Positions 9,958 through 19,363 are shown, counted from the stretch's first letter. The stretch: 53,519 bases of DNA from Acidobacteriota bacterium (GCA_016178075.1 JACOUA010000042.1:1-53519), one strand, 5' to 3'. Program-made: numbers and translations. Notes: generated by a model not told the origin, from the sequence alone.

Positions 9958-10749
9958 CTATCTTGGCGGCATCGCCGCGAATGTGTTCTCGATGTTCTCC
10001 AGCACCGCGAGCGTCGAGCGGACCGCGGCCTGGATGTAGCGCTCGCCCAGCTCCGGCGTGGATGTGCGGGCGTCGCCCCACGTACCTGATTTCGTGGCCC
10101 AGTACACCGACCCGGGCGAGGTGAAGAAGAACGCCGTATGCACCGGGGCGGCGTTCACGGTGAACTCCGGGAACGGCGGAAACTCGGTATTCGCGCGCTC
10201 GAGATCGACGAGCTTGGGGTTGATCGCGAGCACGGCCGATGTTTCCGCCGCGTTCGCGTGCAGCCCGGTCTGCAGGCTGAAGAACTCCGCGGCTTCCTCC
10301 CCGGTGAGCCCGTCCCAGTGGTTGATCGGAAACGCCTTGACGCCCTGCGGCATTCTGTCCGCGGCCTCGGCGCACCCATATGCGATCGCGTAGGTATTGT
10401 CGTAGTGCCCGTTCAAAAAAATGATGCGCTTGAACCCAGACGCCGCGAACGACGCACAGAGATCCGCGATGAGGGCCATGAAGGTTGGAATCCGAATGTG
10501 CACGAGCCCGGTGAAGCCGACGTGCGGATATGACAAGGCGTAGTTGATCGGCGGTGCGACCAGCGCGCCGATCTGCGGCGCCACGCGCCGCCCCACTTCC
10601 TGCGGGATCAGCACGTCGGTCAGGAGCGGTCCGTGCGGGCCGTGTTGCTCGGTGGCCCCGGTAGGAATGATGACCGTGTGATGCGTCTTGAGAAACGCTT
10701 CGACTTCGGGATTCGTCATCTCCCCAAGGAATACCGTGGATGGCTTCAT
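9958..10749 (-). CDS. Creatininase family protein
   Basis: HHTVIIPTGATEQHGPHGPLLTDVLIPQEVGRRV and FLNGHYDNTY motifs. Confidence 0.85.
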   Translation of the reverse strand: MKPSTVFLGEMTNPEVEAFLKTHHTVIIPTGATEQHGPHGPLLTDVLIPQEVGRRVAPQIGALVAPPINYALSYPHVGFTGLVHIRIPTFMALIADLCASFAASGFKRIIFLNGHYDNTYAIAYGCAEAADRMPQGVKAFPINHWDGLTGEEAAEFFSLQTGLHANAAETSAVLAINPKLVDLERANTEFPPFPEFTVNAAPVHTAFFFTSPGSVYWATKSGTWGDARTSTPELGERYIQAAVRSTLAVLENIENTFAAMPPR

Positions 10750-10757
10750 CGGGCCAC

Positions 10758-12419
10758 TTACTCAGCCAATGTAAACGAGAACAATGTGTCGCCGGCGGCC
10801 ACGAGCAGATACTGGTGGCCGTCGAGCAGGTAGGTCTGCGGCGCGTTCGACACCGAGCCGATTCGGGAGTGCCACAGGATCTTGCCGTTCGCAGAGTTGT
10901 ACGCCACCAGGTTCCCGCTGATGTCGCCGCCAAACAACAGCCCGCCGGCCGTCGTGAGCAGACCGCTGGCACCCCCGCCGCCCGTGCCCGGATAGCGGTG
11001 TTTCCAGACCGTCTTTCCCGTCTTGTAGTCGATCGCCGCCAGATAGCTGCCCATGGACCCGACGCCCGCCTCTTCCTTGCCGCCGAGCCCCATCGCCCCG
11101 CGGGGATCGGTTTCGGTCAGGTAGTACATGGCGTAGGTCTCGCTGAGGGGGACGTAGAACAGGCCCGTCTGGGGGCTGAAGCTCGGGGGCGGCCAGTTGG
11201 TCGCGCCGCCGTTGTTGCCCGACACGAGCGCGCCGCCGATGTGGAAATCTTTCGCGGGATTGCGGATCGGCTGGCCCTTCTCGTTAAGACCTCTCGCCCA
11301 GTTCACCGTGTCGGAGAATTGACTGGTCACCAAGTGCTCGCCGGTGACCCGATCGAGCACGAAGAAATAGCCGTTGCGCCCGGCAGTCATGACGAGCTTG
11401 CGCGGCCGCCCGTTGAATCCCGCATCCACGAGCACCGGCGTTTGCGCCGAGTCCCAGTCATGGGTGTCATGCGGCGATGTCTGGTAGTACCAGGCCATCT
11501 TCCCGGTGTTGACGTTGACCGCGACGATGGAACACGTATAAAGATTGTCGCCCTCGCCGCGGCTCTGCGAGGTGTAGGCCGGCGTCGGGTTTCCGGTCCC
11601 GAAAATGTAAAGGTTCGTCTCGGGATCGTACGAACCCGGGTTCCACGCATGCCCGCCGCCGTGGCTCGCCGCATCGAGATCCTTCCAGGTCTCGAGTCCC
11701 GGATCGCCCTCCTTCATCGGCACGGTGTAGAACTTCCACTGAACCGACCCGTCCTCGGGATCGAATGACTGGAGGAAGCCGGGCGCGTCGAGATCGTTGC
11801 TGGTTCCGACCAGGACATGATTCCCCACGACAATCGGCGCCATCGTCGAGAAGTACTGCTGATCGAAGTCGGAGATCTCCTTGTGCCAGCGCTCCTTGCC
11901 CGTCTTCGCGTCGAGACTGACCAGATAGTTGTCGGGTGTTTCCAGGTACAGCCAGTCGCGGTACATCCCGAGACCGCGATTGCCGATATGGGTGCCGCCT
12001 CTGGTCGTCCAGAAGTAATGCCAGATCTCGCGTCCGTCGCGCGCGTCGATGGCCCACACATTGTCGGGCGCCGACACGTACAGGACCCCGTTGACCTGCA
12101 GGATCGAGCCCCTGATCGTGGAGCCGGCGTATTCGGTGGTGCCGACGCCGCCCACGATGGAGGGACCTCCACCCCGGCCGCCGCGGCCGCCGGTCAGCCG
12201 AGCGAACCACGCCAGCGTCAGATGCTTCACGGTGGACTGGTTGATCTCGGTCAACGCGCTGAACCGCTTGCCGGAATAGTCACCCGAGTAGACGGGCCAC
12301 GACTCGGAAAGCGGCTTGAGCAGTTCCCTGGGGTCCAACGCGAGGCTGTTCTGGCCCGCGAGGACAGCGGGGATCGCGCACATCGACAGGACGAACAGGA
12401 GTTTGGTGTGGCCTGTCAT
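10758..12419 (-). CDS. PQQ-dependent dehydrogenase, methanol/ethanol type (second copy)
   Basis: MTGHTKLLFVLSMCAIPAVLAGQ start; WPVYSGDYSGKRFSALTEIN, SPHDTHDWDSAQTPV, GLLTTAGGLLFGGDISGNLVAYNSANGK. Start overlaps the upstream cytochrome stop. Confidence 0.9.
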   Translation of the reverse strand: MTGHTKLLFVLSMCAIPAVLAGQNSLALDPRELLKPLSESWPVYSGDYSGKRFSALTEINQSTVKHLTLAWFARLTGGRGGRGGGPSIVGGVGTTEYAGSTIRGSILQVNGVLYVSAPDNVWAIDARDGREIWHYFWTTRGGTHIGNRGLGMYRDWLYLETPDNYLVSLDAKTGKERWHKEISDFDQQYFSTMAPIVVGNHVLVGTSNDLDAPGFLQSFDPEDGSVQWKFYTVPMKEGDPGLETWKDLDAASHGGGHAWNPGSYDPETNLYIFGTGNPTPAYTSQSRGEGDNLYTCSIVAVNVNTGKMAWYYQTSPHDTHDWDSAQTPVLVDAGFNGRPRKLVMTAGRNGYFFVLDRVTGEHLVTSQFSDTVNWARGLNEKGQPIRNPAKDFHIGGALVSGNNGGATNWPPPSFSPQTGLFYVPLSETYAMYYLTETDPRGAMGLGGKEEAGVGSMGSYLAAIDYKTGKTVWKHRYPGTGGGGASGLLTTAGGLLFGGDISGNLVAYNSANGKILWHSRIGSVSNAPQTYLLDGHQYLLVAAGDTLFSFTLAE

Positions 12420-13360
12420 TTCACGGTCACCAGGAAGGCCGTCAGGTTGTGAATCTCTTCGTCGGTGTAGGTGCTCAGCAGGTTTCGATGCGGCGTCAGA
12501 GGGTCGTGGATCTCCACCGCCGGCGTGTCGCCGTCCCGGCGAAACGTGCGATCGGTGCCGTCCGCCAGCGTGAGGGTCACGTTGAAGTCGTCGATGCGAC
12601 GCAGCCGGCCTTCGACCTTTGGTCCCGTAGGCAGCGTGACCGTGACCGTCGTCGGAGACACGTTCGTCACGTTCTCGCCGCCTCCGCGTCCCCCCGCCTG
12701 CCCTGAGCCTGTCGAAGGGCGGCCACCGGGCATGAGCCATGTTTGTTGGAGCTGCCGCGGATCGGTGACCCTCGCGCCGAAGCCCTTGAGATCGCTTGTG
12801 AGTGAATGACACGCGCCGCACTTCGCCTTGAAGACCGCTTCCCCGGCCCGCGCGTCGCCGACGACGATGCTCGGAGGCCGCTCGCGGGAGATGTCGTAGC
12901 CACCGACCCGGAAGCTGTGAATGAAGGTGGCAATCTCGGCAATCTGTGCCGTGGTGAGATCGCCCTGCTTCGGCATGCCGCGGTCCGGCCGGCCGTTCTG
13001 CACGACGGGCGCGATCAATTCACCATTCTGATCGTTCAAGACGAGCGCGGAACGAAGCAGGCTCGGCGCCGTGGCACCCCGGGCGTCTGCGCCGTGGCAA
13101 AACGCGCAGTTCACGCTGTAGAGTGCCTTGCCGCGCTCCAGGATGACAGGATCCGCCGGTGGACGTACAGGGTAGGCGCCGCCACCACCACCACCGCCGC
13201 CGGTCCCTCGCCCACCGCGGCCGCCCGGACCCGCAGGCGTCGGTGTGGGTGGAGTTTGCGGCGGGGGCTGGGGAGGAGTCTGTGCCATCAGTCCGATGGC
13301 GGCAACCATCGTGATGGCCAGCAGGATCTCGGCGGCAGCGATCTTCTCGTTGATGGGCAA
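12416..13360 (-). CDS. c-type cytochrome, di-haem (partner of second PQQ dehydrogenase)
   Basis: CAFCHG and CGACHS haem motifs; C-terminus (DPLTPHRNLLSTYTDEEIHNLTAFLVTVK) parallels the 4235-5134 cytochrome. Start is probably TTG and is uncertain. Confidence 0.85.
   Translation of the reverse strand: MPINEKIAAAEILLAITMVAAIGLMAQTPPQPPPQTPPTPTPAGPGGRGGRGTGGGGGGGGAYPVRPPADPVILERGKALYSVNCAFCHGADARGATAPSLLRSALVLNDQNGELIAPVVQNGRPDRGMPKQGDLTTAQIAEIATFIHSFRVGGYDISRERPPSIVVGDARAGEAVFKAKCGACHSLTSDLKGFGARVTDPRQLQQTWLMPGGRPSTGSGQAGGRGGGENVTNVSPTTVTVTLPTGPKVEGRLRRIDDFNVTLTLADGTDRTFRRDGDTPAVEIHDPLTPHRNLLSTYTDEEIHNLTAFLVTVK
12697..12720. repeat. Dispersed GC-rich repeat cctgccctgagcctgtcgaagggc inside the cytochrome c gene
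   Basis: Translates as PSTGSGQAGG in the cytochrome frame and FDRLRAGG in another frame; low-complexity insertion between conserved segments. Confidence 0.6.
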
Positions 13361-13381
13361 GGAGGCAGCATAATACCAAGA

Positions 13382-14470
13382 ATGCGATTCGATTTTGAGA
13401 GGCCGACCCGGAATCTGGCGAGACGCGGCCGGCGGGTCGCGGTCGTTCTGACGCTCGCCGCCCTAGCCTGCGGGCGATCCTCTCCCGAGCGAGCTGCCGA
13501 GACCCGCCTGTACGTCTCGGACGAAACCGGCGGCAACGTGGTCGTCATCGATCCGGTCGCCGCACGGGTCGTGACACGCATCGCCGTCGGCAAGCGGCCG
13601 CGCGGCATCCGCGCGTCCCGCGACGGCGCGCGACTTTTCGTGGCGCTCTCGGGATCACCCATCGCCGGGCCCGGCGTCGATGAGTCCTCTCTTCCACCGG
13701 CCGACCGTTCCGCGGACGGCATCGGCGTGGTGGATCTTGCGACGCTCACGCTGGTTCGGACGTTCACGAGCGGTCCGGATCCGGAGTCCTTCGATCTCTC
13801 GCCCGACGGGAAGACGCTCTACGTGTCGAACGAGGACACGGCGGAAGTGTCCGCGGTCGACGTGGCCACCGGGACGATTCGAGGCCGCGTCAGCGTCGGT
13901 GAGGAGCCGGAAGGCGTCACGGTCAGGCCCGGCGGGCGCGAGGTCTACGTCACGTCTGAAGGAACCAACGAGGTCACGGCCATCGACACCACGACCTTGC
14001 AGGTGGTGGCCCGCATTCCCACGGCAGCGAGGCCGCGCGCGGTTGTGTTCACGACGGATGGCGCGACGGCCTTCGTGACGAACGAGAACGCGGGCGTCCT
14101 GACGGTCGTCGACGCCGCCGCGCACAAGGCGTCCGGCACCGTTCAGATTCCCCGCACCGAGGGGACGCCGACGCCCCCGCGGCCGATGGGAATGGTGCTG
14201 TCTGCGGATGGACGAGAGGTCTTCACCTCGCTCGGGCGTGCGGGCTCGGTGGCCGTGATCGACGTGGCGGGTCGCCGAGTGGCGCGCTCCATCGAACGTG
14301 TCGGCGCGCGACCGTGGGGGATCGGGGTCAGTGGCGACGGTCGCAAGCTTTATACAGCGAACGGTCCGTCCGGCGACGTCTCGATCATCGACGTCGCCAC
14401 GGGAACCGTGGAGGCGCGTGTCACCACCGGCGGAAGTCCCTGGGGACTCATCGTCGTGGATGCTCGCTGA
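13382..14470 (+). CDS. YncE/YVTN-type beta-propeller protein, lipoprotein-like leader
   Basis: Start MRFDFERPTRNLARRGRRVAVVLTLAALACG; repeated LYVSNEDTAEVSAVDVATGTIRGRVSVGEEPEG-type 40-residue propeller repeats. Confidence 0.85.
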   Translation: MRFDFERPTRNLARRGRRVAVVLTLAALACGRSSPERAAETRLYVSDETGGNVVVIDPVAARVVTRIAVGKRPRGIRASRDGARLFVALSGSPIAGPGVDESSLPPADRSADGIGVVDLATLTLVRTFTSGPDPESFDLSPDGKTLYVSNEDTAEVSAVDVATGTIRGRVSVGEEPEGVTVRPGGREVYVTSEGTNEVTAIDTTTLQVVARIPTAARPRAVVFTTDGATAFVTNENAGVLTVVDAAAHKASGTVQIPRTEGTPTPPRPMGMVLSADGREVFTSLGRAGSVAVIDVAGRRVARSIERVGARPWGIGVSGDGRKLYTANGPSGDVSIIDVATGTVEARVTTGGSPWGLIVVDAR

Positions 14471-14504
14471 CGCGACGAGCTGCAAAAGAAATAGGGCTCA
14501 AGGC

Positions 14505-16535
14505 TCACAAGCCGAAAACCTCGGGCTGCCAGCGCAGCCCGAGCTCGCTCGGCGGCCCCATGAACCCCAGAAGCGCGGACGAGGCCACGACCGCCGGGTT
14601 CGCGAGATACCCCTCTCCGCCGACCCCCATCCGATTCTGCCAGTTCCGGTTGAACGAGGTGATCGCGCGCTGCCCCTTGTACAGCGCGTCGGGCCCCTGC
14701 CCAAAGCACGGGCCGCACCAGGACTGCCGAATCGCGCCGCCGACCGACCGAAACACGTTCGCGATCGACTCCCCGCCGAGGCGCGGATCGGGGTGCTCGA
14801 TTTGCTGACGAACGCCGCCCGATCCGGGAAAAATCACGAAATCTTTGGCCGCTTTCCTGACGCCCTGCTCGCGCGCCGCGCGCACGACCAGCGCGGCGCT
14901 CAGCAGATCGTCATAGCTGCCGTTCGTGCAGGAGCCGATGAGCGCCTTGTCGAACGTGATCCGCTCGCGGGCGACTTCATCCGCCGGGAACGCGTTGCCG
15001 GGGCTGAACGGCTTCGCGATCATCGGCACCACCGCGTCCAGCCGCAGCTCTTCGTCCAGCTCGTAGCGGCTATCGTCACCCGGGCGCACGACCGGATATG
15101 GCAGATCGGTCATGCCCTTTGCCCGGTACCAGCCGAGCGTGATCTCGTCTGGGCCGAACACCCCGTTCTGGGCCTCGGCCTCGGCCATCATGTTCGCGAT
15201 CGTGTTGCGATAGGCGATGGGCAACTGTCGATCACGATCGACGAGCTCGACCGACATCCCCTGCGCCTGGCGCGCACCCCAGCGCCGCAGCAGCTCGAGC
15301 ACGATGTCTTTCCCGCTGACCCACGGCTGGAGCCTTCCGGCGAACACGACGCGGCGCTGCTTCGCGAGCGTGAAGTAAATGTGCCCCGTGGCCCATCCGA
15401 ACCCGAGCGTCGTCGAGCCGACGCCGATCCCGACCGCGCCGTACGCGCCATAGGCGCGGCTGTGCGAGTCCGCGCCCGGGATGAACTGGGCTGGCAGGAC
15501 CAGTCCCTGTTCGGGAAAGTAGAAGTGAAAGATGCCGTCGCCCGGGGTCGCATAGTACGGCTTCTCGATGCCGTGCGTGCGGGCGAACTCGTAACCGATT
15601 CGCGTCTGCCGGTCATCGTCTTCGCGGCCGGTGAAGACGAAGTGGTCGTTCGCGACAGCCGCCTGCCGTGGGTCGATCGTCTGACCGCCGGTGATCTGAT
15701 TGAACGTGTGGATCGCGAACGGCGCCGTGCCGTCCGAGGCGGGAAGCAGGTCGGCGTAGACCCTGAGCGTCGCGCCCGGCGTCACCTCCGCGTCCTTGTC
15801 CACCCGATGCGCCCACACGATCTGCTCGGTCGTGGTCATCCGGCGCGCGCGGTCCGGATCCGCCCAGTCGATCGACGGAATCCGCTCAACCGCCAACGGG
15901 AACTCGCGGCGCCCGACGGCGAAGATCCCGCCACTCTCGCGGATTTCTTCCTCCTTCGACGTTAGCGGGATCGGCGTGTAAGTCTTCTTCCGCGTCTCGT
16001 TCCGCAGCGTCCGCGTGGCGACGTCGAAGCTGAACGCGTCTCCGTCTTGCGCGTCGGTCACCGCTTCCGGACTCTGGACGACGTGCAGGCCAAGATTGAG
16101 CGCGTTGCGGCGGAAGATGTCGCCCATGTTCTGGCCGCAGACGACCACCAGCTCGAGGCCGACTTCCTCGGCCACGCCCTTCAGTCCGGCGGGGCTCATT
16201 TCGCGCGAGGATCCGATGGCAAACCGGTCCCCCGCGATGAGGAATGTCTCGCCGCGATGGACGCGCGCGCGAAAGCCCGGCATCAGATGGCGGAACGCGC
16301 CGGCCTTCCAGCGTTCATCGAGCGTGTCCAGACTTTCGGAGACGCAGTCGGAAGCGGGGGTGATCTGATCGGTATCGATCGCATCGAGCTTTCGCCCTGG
16401 GTTGCGCGGGTCCCAGAAGAGGAGGGCGCGACCTCGAACCATGCGGCTGGTCGCGGCCTGTGGTCCGATGGACGGCCGCGGAAGTGACTCGAGCGTGACG
16501 CCCGGTTTCAGTTGTACGGGCTTGATGCGGTGCAT
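14505..16535 (-). CDS. Aconitase-superfamily hydro-lyase with the swivel domain at the N-terminus
   Basis: N-terminal swivel (GDRFAIGSSREMSPAGLKGVAEEVG), then catalytic motifs GADSHSRAYGAYGAVGIGVGSTTLGF, GSCTNGSYDDLLSA, CGPCFGQGPDA, FNRNWQNRMG. Confidence 0.85.
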   Translation of the reverse strand: MHRIKPVQLKPGVTLESLPRPSIGPQAATSRMVRGRALLFWDPRNPGRKLDAIDTDQITPASDCVSESLDTLDERWKAGAFRHLMPGFRARVHRGETFLIAGDRFAIGSSREMSPAGLKGVAEEVGLELVVVCGQNMGDIFRRNALNLGLHVVQSPEAVTDAQDGDAFSFDVATRTLRNETRKKTYTPIPLTSKEEEIRESGGIFAVGRREFPLAVERIPSIDWADPDRARRMTTTEQIVWAHRVDKDAEVTPGATLRVYADLLPASDGTAPFAIHTFNQITGGQTIDPRQAAVANDHFVFTGREDDDRQTRIGYEFARTHGIEKPYYATPGDGIFHFYFPEQGLVLPAQFIPGADSHSRAYGAYGAVGIGVGSTTLGFGWATGHIYFTLAKQRRVVFAGRLQPWVSGKDIVLELLRRWGARQAQGMSVELVDRDRQLPIAYRNTIANMMAEAEAQNGVFGPDEITLGWYRAKGMTDLPYPVVRPGDDSRYELDEELRLDAVVPMIAKPFSPGNAFPADEVARERITFDKALIGSCTNGSYDDLLSAALVVRAAREQGVRKAAKDFVIFPGSGGVRQQIEHPDPRLGGESIANVFRSVGGAIRQSWCGPCFGQGPDALYKGQRAITSFNRNWQNRMGVGGEGYLANPAVVASSALLGFMGPPSELGLRWQPEVFGL

Positions 16536-16581
16536 GAACGGATGAGACAGGGATTGGACCTGCTCTATCGTACACCCCGCG

Positions 16582-16604
16582 AGTCAGAAGTCAGACTTCT
16601 GACT
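16582..16604. repeat. Near-perfect palindrome agtcagaagtc-a-gacttctgact (minimal heptamer-type hairpin)
   Basis: 11-bp perfect arms with 1-nt centre; same AGTCAGA unit as the 24009-24101 element. Confidence 0.75.
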
Positions 16605-16608
16605 GAAC

Positions 16609-17121
16609 CTATTGCTCGAGAACTTCGCGGACCTTCTTGGCGAGCGCATCCGGGGAGAACGGCTTCCGAAGGAACGGCGTGTGCGGATCGAGCCCGCGCG
16701 CTTTGAGCGTCGATTGATCCCTGTAGCCTGACATCAGAATCACCCGGACATTCGGCCGGACCGCGAGGACGGCGTCCATGAGCGCTGGACCGCTCATCCC
16801 AGGCATGACCACGTCGCTCAGGAGGACGTCGAAGCGCTCGGTTGAATCGCTCACGACCGCCAGCGCCTGCCCGGGGTTGTCGGCTTCGATGATGTCGTAG
16901 CCGAACTGTTTGAGGAAGTTCGCGACCACGGCGCGGACGGCGCGCTCGTCCTCGACGACGAGGATCCGCGCGGGCACCGCGGGCGTCGACGGCCTGGGCG
17001 AAGGCCACGCGCGGTGAGCCGGCGGCCGCGCCGCTTCGTAGCCGTCCATCGGAATCAGCCACGGTTGGGGGGACTCGATTCTTCCCTGACCTGCACTCAG
17101 CATGTGATCTCCAGATGGCAT
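16609..17121 (-). CDS. Stand-alone response regulator receiver protein
   Basis: ILVVEDERAVRAVV, DVLLSDVVMPGMSG, ILMSGY, FLRKPFSPDAL: acidic pair, phospho-acceptor Asp and Lys of REC domains. No output domain or adjacent kinase. Confidence 0.85.
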   Translation of the reverse strand: MPSGDHMLSAGQGRIESPQPWLIPMDGYEAARPPAHRAWPSPRPSTPAVPARILVVEDERAVRAVVANFLKQFGYDIIEADNPGQALAVVSDSTERFDVLLSDVVMPGMSGPALMDAVLAVRPNVRVILMSGYRDQSTLKARGLDPHTPFLRKPFSPDALAKKVREVLEQ

Positions 17122-17272
17122 AGCTCGACCGTTGCCCGACGTATCGGGTCACCTCGGACGTGACTTTACGCGCCGCCCCGTCACAGGATGTGTGCTCGCG
17201 ACGCGACGGCAGCGCCGCTGGGAAACCCTGTGCAGCTCCTGGATCTTCCGCCGTCTGTCGGGCGTCTTACTA

Positions 17273-17300
17273 GGCCGGGGCTCTGCCCCGGGCCCCGGCT
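17273..17300. repeat. GC-rich hairpin (ccggggc-tct-gccccgg) just upstream of the HtrA-like gene
   Basis: 7-bp perfect stem with 3-nt loop, plus a further ggccccggc run. Confidence 0.5.
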
Positions 17301-17313
17301 CGCGGGGTTCACT

Positions 17314-18327
17314 ATGCCGGTCGTGCCGATCGCGTCGCCTTCGTCCGTTCCCCCTCATCCCTCTGATTCCAGCACGCGAGGCGATGACCGCAGTCTGCTG
17401 GATGCGTACTCGCGCGCGGTCATCGGGGCCGTCGAGCGCGTCAGCCCGGCGGTGGTCAGGGTCAACGTCGTGCGTCAGCGGCGCGGCGGGCGCGCGACGG
17501 CCGGCGGCAGCGGCTCGGGCGTCGTCTTCACGCCGGACGGCTTCATCCTGACCAACAGCCATGTGGTCTCGGGAGCCTCGTCGCTCAACGTCCTGCTCAC
17601 CGACGGACATGAGCTGGCGGCGCGGCTGATCGGGGACGATCCGGACACCGACCTGGCGGTGCTGCGCGCTGAAGCGTCCGGATTGTCGGCAGCCGCGCTC
17701 GGCGATTCGGAGGCTCTTCGACCCGGACAGGTCGTGATCGCCATCGGGTGCCCGTTCGGCTTCGAGTGCACGGTGACCTCCGGTATCGTGAGCGCGCTCG
17801 GGCGCTCGCTGCGATCCAAATCCGGGCGGTTGATGGACGGGATTATCCAGACGGATGCGGCGCTCAATCCCGGCAACTCGGGCGGACCGCTGGTCGACTC
17901 GGCCGGTGCGGTCGTCGGCATCAACACCGCGATCATCCAACCCGCGCAGGGCCTTTGCTTCGCGATCCCGATCAACACCGCGAAGTTCGTCGCGTCGGGG
18001 CTCATCAAGGACGGCCGCATCCGGCGGGGCTTCCTCGGAATCGGCGGCCAGGGCGTCCCACTCCCCCGCGCGGTGGTCCGGTTTCATCGTCTGGCGAGCG
18101 AGCGCGGCATCCTGGTTATCGCGGTAGAATCTGGCAGCCCGGCGGCGCGGGCCGGCCTCCGGGAGGGCGATGTGATCGTGCGATTCGGCGAGCAGCCGGT
18201 TCCAACCGTCGACGCGTTGCAGCGCCAGCTGGCGGAAGGGGTGATCGGCTCCTCGACACGGGTGCTCGTCGTCCGCGCCACGCAGCTCCACACGCTCACG
18301 GTGATCCCGGTCCAATCGAAGAGTTGA
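17314..18327 (+). CDS. Trypsin-like/HtrA-type serine protease with PDZ domain, no obvious signal peptide
   Basis: SGVVFTPDGFILTNSHVV (His), DTDLAVL (Asp), DAALNPGNSGGPLVD (Ser), PDZ-like SGSPAARAGLREGDVIVRF. Confidence 0.9.
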   Translation: MPVVPIASPSSVPPHPSDSSTRGDDRSLLDAYSRAVIGAVERVSPAVVRVNVVRQRRGGRATAGGSGSGVVFTPDGFILTNSHVVSGASSLNVLLTDGHELAARLIGDDPDTDLAVLRAEASGLSAAALGDSEALRPGQVVIAIGCPFGFECTVTSGIVSALGRSLRSKSGRLMDGIIQTDAALNPGNSGGPLVDSAGAVVGINTAIIQPAQGLCFAIPINTAKFVASGLIKDGRIRRGFLGIGGQGVPLPRAVVRFHRLASERGILVIAVESGSPAARAGLREGDVIVRFGEQPVPTVDALQRQLAEGVIGSSTRVLVVRATQLHTLTVIPVQSKS

Positions 18328-18394
18328 ACAGGTCCTCAGTCATGATGTCCGGCATCGTGCAGCACTTGTTCCGGACCACGCGCGGACGTAACAC

Positions 18395-19363
18395 ATGAAG
18401 GCGATTCGTGCTCATCAGTTCGGAGACCCGGGCGTTCTGAGCATCGAAGACGTCCCGGATCCGCAGCCGGGTCCCGAGCAAGTCCTGGTGCGGGTGCACG
18501 CGGCCGGCGTGAACCCGGTCGACACCTACATTCGAGCCGGGACGTATGCGAGGAAGCCGCAGCTCCCCTACACGCCCGGGTCTGATGGCGCCGGGGTTGT
18601 CAGCGCTGTCGGGGCCGCGGCGACGAGCGTCAGGCGCGGCGATCGTGTGTACCTGACGGGAACGAGCGGGGGCACCGGTACCTACGCGGAGCTCGCGATC
18701 GCCGACGCGCGACAGGTGCACCTGCTGCCCGATCATCTCTCGTTCGGGCAAGGCGCCGCCGTCGGCGTGCCGTACGGGACCGCCTATCGCGCGCTCTTCC
18801 AGCGCGCCCACGCCGTCCCCGGCGAGACCGTGCTGGTGCACGGCGCGAGCGGCGGGGTCGGTACGGCCGCGATCCAGATCGGACGAGCGTGCGGTCTCCG
18901 GATGATTGGGACGGCGGGCACGGATCGCGGGCTTGCGCTGGTACGCGAGCAGGGCGCCGACCACGTCCTGAACCATCGGGCACCGGATTACCTCGAAGAG
19001 CTCAGGCAGGTGACGGGCGGCCGCGGCGTCGACGTCATCGTCGAGATGCTCGCGAACGTGAACCTGGCGAAGGACCTGACCGTCCTGGCCTTCAACGGCC
19101 GCGTCATTGTCGTCGGCAATCGCGGCACAATCGAGATCAACCCGCGTGACGCGATGTCCCGCGACGCCGCGATTCTGGGGATGACCCTGTTCAACGTGCG
19201 CGACCCCGACCGCGCCAGCATCGATGCGGCCCTGAATGCCGGGTTCCGCGCCGGCACGCTGAAGCCGGTCGTGGGCCGCGAGTTTCCCCTCGCGGACGCG
19301 CCGCGCGCGCACGAAGCCGTCCTCGAGCCCGGAGCCTACGGCAAGATCGTGTTGCTTCCTTAG
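18395..19363 (+). CDS. NADPH:quinone oxidoreductase-type MDR superfamily enzyme
   Basis: MKAIRAHQFGDPGVLSIEDVPDPQPGPEQVLVRVHAAGVNPVDTYIRAG; VLVHGASGGVGTAAIQIGRA nucleotide-binding motif. Confidence 0.9.
   Translation: MKAIRAHQFGDPGVLSIEDVPDPQPGPEQVLVRVHAAGVNPVDTYIRAGTYARKPQLPYTPGSDGAGVVSAVGAAATSVRRGDRVYLTGTSGGTGTYAELAIADARQVHLLPDHLSFGQGAAVGVPYGTAYRALFQRAHAVPGETVLVHGASGGVGTAAIQIGRACGLRMIGTAGTDRGLALVREQGADHVLNHRAPDYLEELRQVTGGRGVDVIVEMLANVNLAKDLTVLAFNGRVIVVGNRGTIEINPRDAMSRDAAILGMTLFNVRDPDRASIDAALNAGFRAGTLKPVVGREFPLADAPRAHEAVLEPGAYGKIVLLP

Noticed and set aside
12420-12821. N-terminal extension of the second PQQ dehydrogenase ORF
   Set aside because: Lies over the cytochrome c gene in a different frame; signal peptide start at 12419 fits.
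13360-13382. Ultra-compact divergent promoter between cytochrome c and YVTN genes
   Set aside because: The cytochrome start codon (TTG) is uncertain, so the 21-bp gap may be an annotation artefact.
16609-17121. Receiver protein as a truncated hybrid histidine kinase
   Set aside because: No kinase residues upstream; stand-alone receiver proteins are common, so no evidence for truncation.
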